Shown: piece after piece, positions 47,523-58,960 of the stretch
Layout of the letters: each line of letters opens with the position of its first letter
How positions within the stretch are numbered: the stretch's first letter is position 1
DNA from: Diaporthe sp. PMI_573
Lineage: Eukaryota; Ascomycota; Sordariomycetes; Diaporthales; Diaporthaceae
Reading direction: 5' to 3'
DNA: 64,000 bases
Assembly: GCA_021399435.1 (NCBI GenBank)
Contig: JAJTUP010000009.1
Location: forward strand, 1,054,001 to 1,118,000
Notes under the pieces: generated by a model
Database searches by the model: none
Told to the model about the DNA's origin: nothing
Seen by the model: only the letters and a program-made list of their open reading frames with translations
Made by a program: the position numbers and the translations under genes

Positions 47523-50244
47523 CGAGCAACCCGCAAAAAAGACACCCTAGGGAATAAAACAACAGTCAAGGAAAATCGACGTAGGACTCGTGTGGTAGAG
47601 GGTGATGGGCCCAGGCCATCAGGAAACTTACCAACGAAACAGCCCCGCGGGAACGAGGCGAGAATTCGGAAGAAGAATTCGGAAGAAGAATGGCTGACAG
47701 ACAGCCAAAGTCGTCTCTTCCCGGATATGACGTCGGCCATGGAGATGGAGACCAGCAATGCCCGCGGCCGGAAATCTCGAATATCGAACATCTCACCTTA
47801 CCCGCTGCTGGCATGAACAAGTTGCTTGGGTCGACACGCCCCATGCACGAACACCACGGTCCATTCCTTTTCCCTTAGCTTATGTATGTAACATTAGGAC
47901 ATCCGGTTTCCTTTTTGGTCTCCTGGTCTACTCGCTCGGGCCATCTCGTCTTCTCTGTGCTCAATCACACCTCAAGGTCCGTAAGGAAGCGAAGGGCGTG
48001 GGACAATGGCACACCGCCGTGGCGTGTGGTCTCGAGGGGGCCCGCGAAGGGTAGATGTTTATAGCCACATGAGAGAGAGAGGGGGGGGGGGGGGAGGGAG
48101 AGGAAGGAAGGAAAAGTGAAAAGACAAAGGGCAAGCAGGTGAGTCAGCATGCGAGGTTCGCAGTCGGACGAGGGGGTGATACAGGGCCAATATATACAAA
48201 CACGCTCGCACACACAAACACTCTCACATACACCACTCACACTACCATGCACATTACCACAGGCACCTACCTCTACATCCGCTCCAATTCCTACAACGAA
48301 TCTGGTTGACGGCCGGTAGGTGCCGCGCGGTCTCCTGTCACGTTTCCTCATGTCTTGGATGATCTTTGACTGGGCGGCTTAAATTTTCCGATTGGCCATC
48401 CCGCATGCGATGCTACTGCGTGCGCTCTCGTGTAATCACAGTGGTCACGTATGTACGGGGGGCATTTTGGGGGGGGGGGGCACGGCGCGTAGGCAAGTTG
48501 GGTAAGGGGTAAGGGGTATGGGGCAGGTCCGGTAGCATGTTTCCGGTCATGAGTTGTGTCGTCGGGCAACAAAACAACTGGCAGCACAAAAGACCTGCGG
48601 CCGTGTATGCAATACGTACATAGGTCTGGGCTGGGGCGGCAAGACGGAACAGCCCAGAACTTCCCGTCGGGGCTCCGAGACGGGCATATGTAGGCTCCTA
48701 CGTGCGCTGTAGGGCGGTTGCCTGTGGCACATCCAGTCCCGACCCGCCCGTATCACTGCCGCCGTATGCGACCCTCCGAGACGGGCCTTGGCCCGGGCAC
48801 CGTTGCCGTGATAACAGTGGACATGGCAGGTGACTGGGCGGGTAGATGGGACCCAGTGGGAGGCAGTAGCGAGTGCCATGTAAGCGTGTGAAGAGGCCGG
48901 AACGTGTGACGCCAAGGTGGCCCCAAGGAAAGCCCGTCGGGACCGGACCATCGATGGCTGCTCCATCCTGTCGGTTGTTTGCTGGACGGGTTTTGTCTGG
49001 GAGCTAGAGGTTGGGACGGCACGGGAGGAATCCACCGCCCGAGGGAAAGAATTTAGGAACCGTGCAGTAGTGCAGAACTGCTCAGCCTGCAGGCCGGAGA
49101 GACAGACCAGGATGGTGGGGGCGGGATTCGAGGTGAGCAACTACTTCGATCCATATCCCTGCAAGGCGCCGCCCTCGCCCTCGAAGAGTGTGGATGTGCA
49201 GTGATAAATACGTCGAAGGTCCCCCCAGGTCGCCTTGCTTGCCGAGGAGCGGAATTTGGTACCATGCTTTTGGGGTGTGGGGGGGGGGGGGTTTGGTGAG
49301 ACCTTCTGGGGCAGCCGATGCAGTCCAGGTACTGAGATACTTGATGCACGTCTTCAATGACATGGGCAGTTGACTGTCGAGTGCTTATACGGGTTCCTTT
49401 TTCTCTCAGGTGGGCCCTCGAAGGTCGTCCAATACTGTGGGAGCTACACCAATTGTGATGACGAAACCAGACAAGGCGAAAGATGAAGGGAAAAAGAGAC
49501 CCGCGGAAACCGTTGAACATGCTTCAAGGTTGGCCCCAGCAGTGCATGTCAAGAACAGATTTCACGTGGACGAGGGCTGTCCGTACGATAGCCGTGGCTT
49601 ATTACGGAGGCGACTTGAATCACAGCAGATCGGCGGTCTTGGGTGTGCCAAAACTGCTGGCTGACAGCCCTCCCAGAAGGGAGCTTCTTGCCCCTTTTGG
49701 AGAGCTCCCGGGAGCCAAATGCTGGGCGGGCTGGCGGGCTGGGCATGAGATGCTTTCCCATTGCGGGAAGCCTGGGCAGCTACTCCTAGCTCGTCACTGT
49801 CCCGAGCAGGGTTCCATCCGCTGGTCGAGCCGTCAGGCGCGATACATCGACCACCCCAAGATCCAAGCCCTTGGAGCCTCGGCCGCTTGTCATGCGAGTG
49901 CCTTTTTGCCTTCTTGTGACAGACCATCCGGACCCTTGCACCCCTCCCGGATCCTGTTTGGATAACTTTACTGAAAAGGACTCTGATCTCTCCCCTTCTC
50001 TTTCGTATGTAATTCCACCTGCGATTCGATCATATATTTTTTCTTGTGTCTTTGTTGCACCCATCGGTTGTCCGACCCAACTCTGAAACGCTCCCTCCGT
50101 CAGAACAATCGTCATTGTCTAGAAACAAGATACCATCTTCCGGCGGCGACTTACAATCTCCAACAACACAACATCTTAGAAGCTCCTCACCATTATCTTC
50201 TACCAGGCATCTTAGAAACTAGAACAACCTTAAAATCGACCATA
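47523..50244. other. 2.7-kb intergenic region with G-runs
   Basis: No gene supported. It contains GA repeats and homopolymer G tracts (48081-48094, about 48469-48480, about 49279-49291). The last 200 nt are the C/A/T-rich leader of the lipocalin-like gene. Confidence 0.4.
48081..48094. repeat. G14 homopolymer after a GA repeat
   Basis: Fourteen consecutive G directly after (GA)4 on the plus strand. Its length is likely to vary and to be prone to sequencing error. Confidence 0.85.
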
Positions 50245-50962
50245 ATGGCTGCCCCCGCAAACAAGACACTCCGAGACCTAAATGGCACCTGGGTCATGGT
50301 AAGTGCTACCCCTCGTGGGCCCCTAAATGGATGTGGATGTGGACCAGGGTGCAAGCCACAAGCCAACCTTATCCAAAGCCTCATCTATCTATCACCCATC
50401 GGCCTGGCTCTCACCCCATGTCCGTCCCTTCAAATTCACCAACCCAGAAGCTAACCACGCCCGCCAGAACAAGTCCCTGTCCGACTCGGCCGACCCAGCC
50501 CTGGCGCTGCAGGGCGTGGGCTGGCTCACTCGCAAGGCCATCGGCCTGGCAACGGTGACGCTGCACGTCAAGGAGTACGTGGATGAGTCCGGGAAGACGC
50601 ACGTGGACATCCAGCAGATGGCAACGGGCGGCGTGAAGGGGACGGCCGAGAACCGCACCCTCGACGACACCTTCCGCGAGCACAGCGACTGGCTGTTCGG
50701 CAGCGTGAAAGGCCGCACGGGCTGGGTCGCCTCCAAGGCCGAGATCACCGACGAGTTCCTCCGCAAGGGGTGGGAGGAGGCCCAGACCGAGTTCGTCGTG
50801 GGTTACGTCGAGAGCCTCGACCGCGGCTGGACGGCCACCCAGGTCTGGGGGTTCCAGGAGGTCAATGGCGAGAGGCGGTATGCCCGCAACATTGTTGTTG
50901 CCAAGGGGGACGAGAAGGTCGAGATGAGGCTCGTGTATGACTTTTACTCCGAGGAGGCCTAG
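50245..50962 (+). CDS. Lipocalin-like beta-barrel protein (uncharacterised)
   Basis: Exons 50245-50298 and 50468-50962 (intron 169 nt, GTAAGT donor) encode 182 aa. The N-terminus has the lipocalin-type L-N-G-x-W element (LNGTWVMNKSLSDS), interrupted by the intron just after WVM. About eight alternating beta-strand-like segments follow (ATVTLHVKEY, THVDIQQMATGG, AENRTLDD, TEFVVGYVES, WTATQVWGFQEV, RRYARNIVVAK, VEMRLVYDFYSEE). There is no signal peptide, so it is probably cytosolic, like fatty-acid-binding proteins. I recognise it as a protein conserved in Pezizomycotina without assigned function; ligand binding is inferred from the fold only. Confidence 0.8.
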
Positions 50963-51841
50963 GTGGTGGGCTCGGTAGGTGGAGCCAGAGTACACGGGTG
51001 GACATCTTCTCCCTGGGCTAGACTGCGGGCTTGTGAAGATTGACGGGGCTGGGCTTTCCCCATTGCTACTGAATGAGAGACGGTCATTGGGTTTCTGAAT
51101 TGTTGGTCGAGGGCGGCGTATACGCTTCTAAATACTATTCACGGATTATTACTACAGTTCCGCATGTGCCATAAAAACGTCCGATATCCCCCTATTGGAT
51201 TTTGGGCTCCAGCAATGAAGGCCTGAGGTTGTGATACAACTTCAGGGGCCTACGCCCGGCCGTGCATGGTCGACATATCTGTCCCGGTAATATGGTCATG
51301 CCAGGAGGCCCCAAGCGATAGCCGTGGACATCTTCCTATTGCGAACCATTTGACGTAAGAAGTCTGGCAGCACTTGCTCCGAATCCTGACATCACACTCC
51401 CTTTCATGTCTCACACAAGAAAGCGACATTGGGATGGATTGACCAGTGGAATTGGTAATCTGCCGAGGTAGCCCTCATACATCCTGCCTCCACCCTGATT
51501 CCAGTTCCAGTTCCCGTTCCTGTTCCTGTTGAAGGGACGCCGTCTGTGAATAGTCCAGTTCTAAGAAAAGATACCCATGCCACGAACGCCCATAGATGAA
51601 TATGCATTCGGCCCGTTGTTGTCGTTTGAGACTCGACCTTCTCTCATTTCTATTAGGGTATCCTTTCTTTTTGCGCCTCTTCCCTTTTTCCCTTAATCAT
51701 TTTGTCACATGCATGGCCCGGGTGAAAACTTCACGACCCTGCCAGTCCCGAACTATGCTGCATCAACCCACATCCCGCCCGTCATAAACGTCCAAGCTCG
51801 GCGGGCAGCGCTCGTTACAGCGGGAGGAAAATTGGGGGCTC
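50963..51841. other. Convergent intergenic gap, lipocalin-like / CBS gene
   Basis: Presumed 3' UTRs, with a short TTCC-rich repeat (TTCCAGTTCC type) near 51500. No gene was recognised. Confidence 0.45.
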
Positions 51842-52440
51842 CTACGCCGGCCTCCTCTTGACAAACTCCTCCAGGTCGCTCCTGGTGGCGACACCAAGCA
51901 CAAACCGCCTGTTTTCGTCGGTAATGACGGCGAACTCCTGCTTCTGGCCCTCGGTCTCGGCGCCCTCGAAGAAGGCCTCGAGCTCCTCCAGCGGCGTGTC
52001 CATCGAGATGACCCTGTACTTCCTGCCCCGGCGCTGGAACCGCGTCATGGCGGCGCTGATGGGGTCCGCGGCGGCGACCTTCCCGTCGTCCAGCTGGGCC
52101 TGCAGGTTTGGGATGGACACGTAGCCCAGCAGGCTGCGGGTCTGGCTGTCCACGATGGTCAGGTGTGTGTAGTCGCGCTCGAAGGCGGCCTCGAGGGCGA
52201 GGGAGATGGGGTCCGAGGGAGTCAGGGAGAGGGCTGCGGGTGGTTGGAGGTCTTCTACTGCGGCCTGATTGGTGAGGGTGTCAGCTCGTCCGTGTGCGTC
52301 GTTGCGACTCCCTGGCGTGGGGATGTCTTGGGTCTCTCGTGACTTACCCCGCGGTACCGGTTTGCCCACTTTGAGACGTACGGGCCTACGTTCGCCTGTG
52401 TGTTGTTGGTGGTAGGAGGTGCCATTATTCCCGTGGCCAT
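51842..52440 (-). CDS. CBS-domain protein (tandem CBS pair)
   Basis: Exons 52440-52348 and 52264-51842 (intron 83 nt) encode 171 aa. After a short N-terminus (VGPYVSKWANRYRG) come two CBS motifs: residues about 45-95 (SDPISLALEAAFERDYTHL, then LLGYVSIPNLQ) and about 110-165 (YRVISMDTPLEELEAFF, EFAVITDENRRFVLGVATRSDLEEFV). Together they would form one Bateman module, which usually binds adenine nucleotides. No catalytic domain is attached. Small stand-alone CBS proteins of this type are conserved in filamentous fungi; partner and role are unknown. The start was chosen at MATGIM because the upstream frame is low-complexity. Confidence 0.86.
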
Positions 52441-53612
52441 GGTTAATCTGTGGTGGCGGAGGTGGTGGGAGGTGGTGGATTTGTGAGAGGATGAGGGAAT
52501 GGTTAAAAGTTGTTTCGTAGGGGCCAGTGCAGGTGAGTAAGTGTCTCTCGGCTTGCGATGGTATGAGTCGGCGTTGTCTGACTTCTGAAATGGGCCTAGA
52601 TTTCTGTCAGTTGCAGGCGCGGCGCTTGGCACCACCTTGATGTCCGCTGAATGGCGGGGGTGTGGGGCCGTGTCCTCGGTGTACCTAGGTACTTACACTG
52701 CCATATGCGGTCTGTCTTAGACACCACTTTGTGTATTCTCAATCGCGAGGACTCTCTGGGCCCTCAGCATTGTTCTTCCAGTGCTTGCTCAGTAATGAGA
52801 TTGTGACGTCCTTTGGGCTGATCCCCGTCCACCATCGGCCTCATCATAAAATGCGACTGCAAGCATCTCGAAGCCCGCCAAACGGACTTGCCAACGTCCC
52901 GAGGGGTGCGACTGTCCAAATCACTGGCCATGAAATCATCATAGGTCTGACGGGGTCAATTGGCTACGTCGCTAGTGGTGGTTTCGTACACCGTGAATTC
53001 CCTCGCTCGTGCACGCGTCTGGCTAGTTGTATGTTCTGCGCGCTGAGACCAGCCAGACCTTAGAGTATGCCGACGTCATTGGAGATGTGGTGGTGGTGAC
53101 AGATGCGTGCAGGTGCGGCAGCAGCAGCAGCGAGCCGGTTTCTCCAGCGCCGCCGTCTTGTCTGACAGCCCGGTACTGGATCTGGAGCCAATGGCTGGCA
53201 CCCTTCAATAAATGTCCAGGTGGTTCTCAAATCACTCGCGGCTTCTCCAAACCTCCCACCTCCCACCTCTTAAATCTCCCCTCTGTAGCTCTCATCTGCT
53301 GGATTGCTCAAGCAAGCTCTTCGAGGAATCCTATTTGAGACATCTCTCTCAAGATTGCGTGCAGGTACGGGAGATTGCAAAGAGCGCGTGTCCGTCTGGG
53401 TGCTCCAAGGTAAGTCACTCTAACATCACCTACTTGCAAATTCCGGGTTCCCGATAACTCCGGCCAGGGGTTTCTATCCCGCACTCAAGCATATGCTCTT
53501 CCATACTCATTTGTCTCAGTCCCTCGTGGCTGTTGACTCTTGATCTGTTCGAACGAGTAAAGTGGCTAATGATCCTTCAGATCTGGAATGAAGCTCAACC
53601 TCACTTAGCAAG
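52441..53612. promoter_or_regulatory. Divergent promoter region, CBS gene / phosphate carrier
   Basis: 1.17 kb between start codons. It contains a self-complementary TACCTAGGTA at 52682-52691 and GTGG-rich sequence just upstream of the CBS-protein gene. No gene was recognised. Confidence 0.45.
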
Positions 53613-55214
53613 ATGTCTCACCTGTATCCTCGCTATGACACCCTTCAGAAGACCTTCCCTCGCCAGCCTCAGGATGGCCTGAAGGCGCCGACCAGCAGGG
53701 CGACTCCTTACCAAGCCCGTATGGACTTGTATTCCGCCTACTCGACCGTCGAGGACAAGGCCAAGAAGCTCAGTGCCGAAGCCACAGCCGAGTTCAACAA
53801 GGCCAGCTCTGCCGCCCAGGCCAAGACGGGCAAGATCGAGCTGTACTCCGGGAAGTACTACGCCGCTTGCACCTTTGGAGGGCTGATGGCTTGTGGACTT
53901 ACGCACACTGCCGTAACTCCTCTGGACGTTGTCAAGACTCGGCGACAGGTAACTATCTATATTAACAAATAGATTTATTATCTTTCTGACGGCGACCAGG
54001 TCGACTCCAAGCTCTACACAGGCAATTTCCAAGCCTGGGGCAAGATCTACCGAGTCGAAGGCGTCCGTGGGATCTTCACGGGTTGGTCTCCAACCTTTTT
54101 CGGCTACTCAGCCCAAGGTGCCTTCAAATATGGATGGTAAGTGTTCTCTCGTATTCAGTGCGAAGTGAATGAACCACTGAAACTGACGACCTTGACAGGT
54201 ACGAGTATTTCAAGAAGACGTGTAAGCACAAACCTTATCTGTTCTTGGTTATCCTATGGGATATTCCCTCTTGGACAGCCTCCTATGGGCTACGCCTACA
54301 GACTATCCTCCTGAGGCCCTTATCTTTTTGTGGAATTCTCCGGAACGTATCACTTCTGGCTCCGTAGCAGATGGCTAACATATACTAGACGCAGACATCG
54401 CTGGCCCGGAAAATGCGTACAAGTACAAGACCTCCCTTTACTTGGCAGCATCTGCCTCGGCTGAATTCCTGGCGGATCTAGCACTCTGCCCGTTCGAATG
54501 TCAGTATAAGTTTTCTTTGGATACAGTTCCACATCTGCTGTCTTCTGAAGTTTTTCAGAACCCTATCACCTGAGACTCCGGATCATTCTACTAACACACA
54601 ACAGCTGTCAAGGTCCGCATGCAGGCAACAATTCCGCCCCCTTACTCCGGCACCTTCGATGGCATCAGCAAGATCACTGCGAAGGAGGGCTTGGGTGGAT
54701 TGTACAAGGGACTCTACCCACTCTGGGCCCGGCAGATCCCTTACACGATGATGAAGTTCGCCTCGTTCGAGACCATTGTTGAAATGATCTACGCCCGTCT
54801 GCCCGGATCCAAGAATGACTACAGCAAGGCTGCACAAACCGGTGTATCCTTCACCGGTGGCTACCTGGCCGGTATTCTCTGCGCCATAGTCTCCCACCCC
54901 GCCGATGTCATGGTTTCCAAACTCAACGCTTACCGTGAGCCTGGAGAGGCCTTCGGAACCGTCATGTCCAGGATCTACAAGGACATTGGCTTCAGGGGGC
55001 TGTGGAATGGTCTGCCAATGCGAATTGTCATGATTGGAACCTTGACTGGTCTGCAGTGGATGATTTACGTGGGTTTCTCCCTGTTTCTTTTGATCCTGTT
55101 TGACTCCACATTGCAGATCTATGATCACTGATACTGTGACTGCAGGACTATTTCAAGATCTTCATGGGCTTGCCCACAACTGGTGGAGCGCCGCCGCCGG
55201 AGGAGAAGAAGTAA
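53613..55214 (+). CDS. Mitochondrial phosphate carrier (SLC25A3 family)
   Basis: Six exons (53613-53948, 54000-54136, 54199-54221 of 23 nt, 54389-54499, 54605-55068, 55146-55214) encode 379 aa. The three mitochondrial-carrier repeats are visible with signatures [20 protein letters not shown] and [11 protein letters not shown]. The last, with a non-basic residue after PADVM, is typical of phosphate carriers rather than other SLC25 members. [22 protein letters not shown] is the first transmembrane helix. An N-terminal extension of about 75 residues precedes it; animal and plant phosphate carriers have a cleavable presequence there. It imports phosphate with protons (or copper, in the PIC2 branch) across the inner membrane; MIR1 versus PIC2 type cannot be settled here. 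The third acceptor was chosen to give TYADIAGPE. Confidence 0.93.
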
Positions 55215-55758
55215 GAACACTCACTTGTTGAGCAGTGAGTACTGTGGGAACGTGCTGGGCAAATTACAAAGTGCTGGGGGCCCTGCCCAGCTCCAAGCCC
55301 TTTTGTGCGACGGACTGGTTTATGACGAGATATGGGTTTATCCTTCTGTCCAAGACAGGTGTTCAGAACAAACGGAGGCACATATGAGGTATCGTATAAT
55401 TCATTGTTGCTGCAGAGCGCCTGTCGGACGTCATACTTCCGTGACAAGTTACAATCAGTCTGTCCCCGGAAGGACGGAATGATAGCAAATACAGCTGCAC
55501 GAATGTACCTACCTAGGTACCTACCTGGGTACCTAGTTAGGTAGGTCGGTGGGGACTTGAGCGATGATGTCGGGAGGCCCGTGCGTAAACTAGGTAGGCT
55601 TTCGTACCCCTGCCGCATCTTTTCTGCCCGCGGATTTGGGGCTGCTGGGAACTTTCTTATTCCTCGACTCCGACAACGTTGACGCCTCCCTTCACGCCCA
55701 ATCTGGGGACTTTCTTCGACGTGACGTGCCTCGCCTCAAGACACCGACTTCCAGCAAA
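55215..55758. other. Intergenic gap, phosphate carrier / CUS2-like
   Basis: 3' flank of the carrier and promoter of the CUS2-like gene. It includes a cluster of TACCTAGGTA-type palindromic words (55506-55546). Confidence 0.5.
55506..55546. repeat. Imperfect inverted repeat of ACCTACC/GGTAGGT words
   Basis: Consecutive TACCTACC, TACCTGGG, TACCTAG and TTAGGTAGGT words give an imperfect hairpin; the left part ACCTACC pairs with GGTAGGT at the right end. Confidence 0.75.
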
Positions 55759-57151
55759 ATGGCAGAGCAACCAGTCGCGGAGGTCTTCAGCTTCCCGACA
55801 GATCCAGCCGAGTTCGAGAATGACGACCGCATCTCGTTCTCCAAGCTAGACAACAAGTTCATCGCTGTCCAGGAGTCTGACGGCACCGAGTTCGAGTTTG
55901 ACCACCAGCTGAAGAGGTGGATCCCAGTCGCAGATGAGGATGAGGAAGCCTTCATTCAACAGCATCAAAACGCCTATGGGAACGCGCAGGACCCAAGTGC
56001 AGACAGCAGTGCTCAGCCTAGCAACGGCAGAAAGCGGAAGCAAGACCAAGTCGAGGTAAGCTGCGCACGCTGGTCCGTCCACGGTGGTCGAGACACTCCT
56101 TGAACACTACTTCGATTGAGCCAAGTCGCCTGAGAATCCCTCCGAATGTGCAATGGAGAAGAACGTGCAACAGAGACCAGAAGCAACAGTACTTGCCGAG
56201 TTCAACTGCTTATGGGAAACAAATTGGTGACAAACTGACACGCACCCCGCGCTACTCCAGGATCAGGACAATAATGGCTCCTCCTCAACCTCCAACAAGC
56301 AACGCAAAAACAAGAAACAAAATTCTCAAAAACAGCCACCCCAGAACAGGGCCATCTACGTCACTGGCCTGCCCCTCGACGTGACAGTCGACGAGGTCGC
56401 CGAGGTGTTTGGCCGCAAGTGCGGCGTCATCGCCGAGGAGATCGACAGCGGGCGGCCCCGGATCAAGTTATACTCGGACGCCGAGGGCAATTTCAAGGGG
56501 GACGCGCTCATCGTCTTCTTCAAGGCGCCGAGCGTCGAGATGGCCATCATGCTCCTGGACGACACGCACTTCCGCTACAACGACTCTGGCCTGGGGTCGG
56601 GTAAGATGCGGGTGCACGCCGCGGAGTCCAGCTACAAGAAGACGCAATACACAGAAGGCGCCGAGGGTGGCGAGGCCAAAGATTCCGGGTCGAAACAACA
56701 GAACAACGGCAAGGGCGCGGGCAAGGACCGGGAGAAGGTGATCAAGAAGACGCAGAAGCTCGACGCCAAGCTGGCCGACTGGTCCGACGACGAGACCGCT
56801 TACGTGCCGCCCGAGCAGCGCACAGGCAAGAAGGACAAGATGGTCATCCTCAAGCACATGTTCACACTGGAGGAACTCGAGGACGACCCGGCGGCGCTGC
56901 TGGAGATCAAGGAGGACATCCGCGAGGAGTGCGAGAAGCTGGGCGAGGTGACCAACGTGGTGCTGTACGACCTAGAGCAGGACGGCGTGGTGAGCGTCAA
57001 GTACAAGAAGCCGGAGTCGGCAGCCGCGTGCGTGGAGCTGATGGACGGACGGGCCTTCGGCGGGCAGAGGGTCGAGGCCTACATCCCAAGTGGGCGACTC
57101 AAGTTCCAGAGGTCCAAAGACAACAATGACGACGCCGGGGAGGATGACTGA
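55759..57151 (+). CDS. CUS2: U2 snRNP-associated splicing factor Cus2 / Tat-SF1 homologue
   Basis: Exons 55759-56055 and 56261-57151 encode 395 aa; the 205-nt intron has a CTGAC branch before its CCAG end. An N-terminal segment contains FEFDHQLKRWIP (55-66), a conserved Tat-SF1 element. RRM1 is at about 119-210 (AIYVTGLPLDVTVDEVAEVF, GDALIVFFKAPSVEMAIMLLDD). A charged linker with the conserved DWSDDE follows, then RRM2 of the U2AF-homology-motif type at about 270-375 (MVILKHMFTLEELEDDP, EDIREECEKLGEV, GVVSVKYKKPESAAACVELMDGR). Yeast Cus2 helps fold U2 snRNA and, with Prp5, gates prespliceosome assembly. Nuclear location is inferred from family. Confidence 0.93.
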
Positions 57152-57845
57152 GATTTGCCGAGGGGCAAGGTGAGTTAGTAATGATGGGGTGATACTCCTA
57201 TTCCTTTTGCGGCGTACATCGGAAGACCTCGATGGCGCAAGACGGCTTTACACAGCTCACGAGGGACAGCTGAGTCTTGAACGGTTTGCTGCTACATAGT
57301 CGAAATAGGTACCAATCTGCGACAATAGAACAAAACTTTCGATAAAACAAAACAAAAAACCATGACACCAACACCTAGCCATGATGAGTCGCCCTGGTCC
57401 CCCCCCAACTCCGTTTTCGCAATTTGGTACTCCCTATTTTCAGTTGCCCCAAATCCCAGCCAAAAACCAAAAGGTATGCTCGCAAGAGAGTATTGATGAA
57501 TGCCCAAGAACCCAGACCATCCCTGGAGTGTTAGGGATCAACATGTGGAGGATGTGAAGACTCACAGTCCGGACGATGAGATCAAGACCACAAGACACGC
57601 GGTTTCAAACCTGTCGGGGGCCGCAGGAGGGCCGATGTGTTGTTTGTTTGCTCTGGGGGAGGCAGGCAGGAACAAGTGACTGTCGCCGAGCGTCAGTGAT
57701 TGCCCAGCGCAAGCAATGGAGCTAGGAGGCTTTGTTCTTGTTTTTCTCTTCTGGTTCTGGTCTCAGTGCTGTTTTCCCTTTACGTCTCCTCGCCCTCATT
57801 CGCAGTTGAGCGGAACGGAATCCCTAAGAGCGCTGGTGCTCGGCA
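57152..57845. other. Convergent intergenic gap, CUS2 / luciferase-like gene
   Basis: Presumed 3' UTRs, with an A-rich tract near 57350 and GGCAGGCAGG near 57660. No gene was recognised. Confidence 0.45.
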
Positions 57846-58960
57846 CTACTGCTCCAGCAGGGACTCGAGGTCGACACGCTCCTCAACCGTGTACCAGATG
57901 GCCGACTCGATGATCTTCAACACCACGCGCAGGTCGGTGTCGTCTTTGGGGCGGGTGGTCAGCATGTTCGGATCAACTCAAAAACACGGTATATGGAGTC
58001 CAGGAGCAGCGAAAGGACACGCTGCAGTGGGATTAAGGATTGAGAAAAGAAGAGAGACTGCTCACCTCGCGGCGCATAAATCAGGACGAAGGTCTCAGGC
58101 AACGGGCTCCTGGGCATCATCCAGGCCCTAGCCCTGCCCGTGGCCTCCCTGTTGCGCTTGCCCCACGCCATGGGGTGTCGCTGGCCCCAACCCTTCGCGA
58201 GGACCTCCGCGATGTCGTCCGGGTGCAGGTTCATGTGCATGCTGCGGTCTGAGTTGTGGAGGTGGCAGACCTCGCCGTTGCCGCAGACGTTGACCGGGTG
58301 GCGCGAGAACAGGGCGAAGCCGTGCTTCTCGATGCACGAGGTCGCGATGCCGAACCGTGCGGCCTGGGTCGCCGACAGCCTGCTCATGACGCGTTTCAGA
58401 GCGGCGAAGGCGGCCGTCGACCCGTGCTGGTCCAGCTGCCGCTGCGGGGCGAGCCCGGCCACCGTGGGCCGGGGCCCGGGCCGGTAGGGGAGGTTCTGCG
58501 AGGCTAGGATTCCCGATTCCGGGCGGGAGACGGCGCCGGGCGAGGGGGCGCTGAAGGGGTCCCGGAGCACGAAGAGGCGGAACCAGGCTAGCCTTGCGTA
58601 GCCCGAGAGGGTGGGGGGTGTGCCGCCGGGCCCGAGGCGGAGGAAGTTTTGGTAGTCGTTCCAGACGAGGAGGAGGATGGGGACGGCGAGGATGAAGGAC
58701 TCCAGCAGGTAGTGGGGGACGAAGTGCATGCCCGTGATGAGGAAGAGCGAGCCGGCTAGTAGGGCGTTGGCGTCCAGTGTCATCGAGAAGGGGTCCTGCC
58801 TGATTACCATGTTCACGGCCTGGCTGGGGATGTTGTCTGTGGCCGAGCCCAGGATGAGGCTTTTCCTCTCGGGGCGAGGGCTGTCCATGTTGGCTGGGAC
58901 ATCGGTTGCAGTGTCACTTGGTATGAGTTGCTCCGTCTGGGCAGTTGCTAAGAACGACAT
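57846..58960 (-). CDS. Membrane-anchored luciferase-like (DUF5519) protein
   Basis: Exons 58960-58066 and 57943-57846 (intron 122 nt) encode 330 aa, starting MSFLATAQTEQ. Two adjacent hydrophobic segments at about 65-84 and 86-103 (ending LLLVWNDYQNF) suggest a membrane hairpin or anchor. The C-terminal two thirds match the fungal luciferase-like domain family: GIATSCIEKHGFALFSRHPV, CHLHNSDRSMHMNLHP, the EVLAKGWGQRHPMA segment, and FVLIYAPRD just before the last intron. Residues 299-330 on the last exon form a helical tail (DLRVVLKIIESAIWYTVEE). Despite the domain name no light emission is implied; biochemical function is unknown. The frame is open upstream of the chosen ATG but without another ATG in good position. 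Confidence 0.82.

Noticed and set aside
48547..49140. Minus-strand frame of 197 codons
   Set aside because: Low-complexity and unsupported by motif or splice signals.
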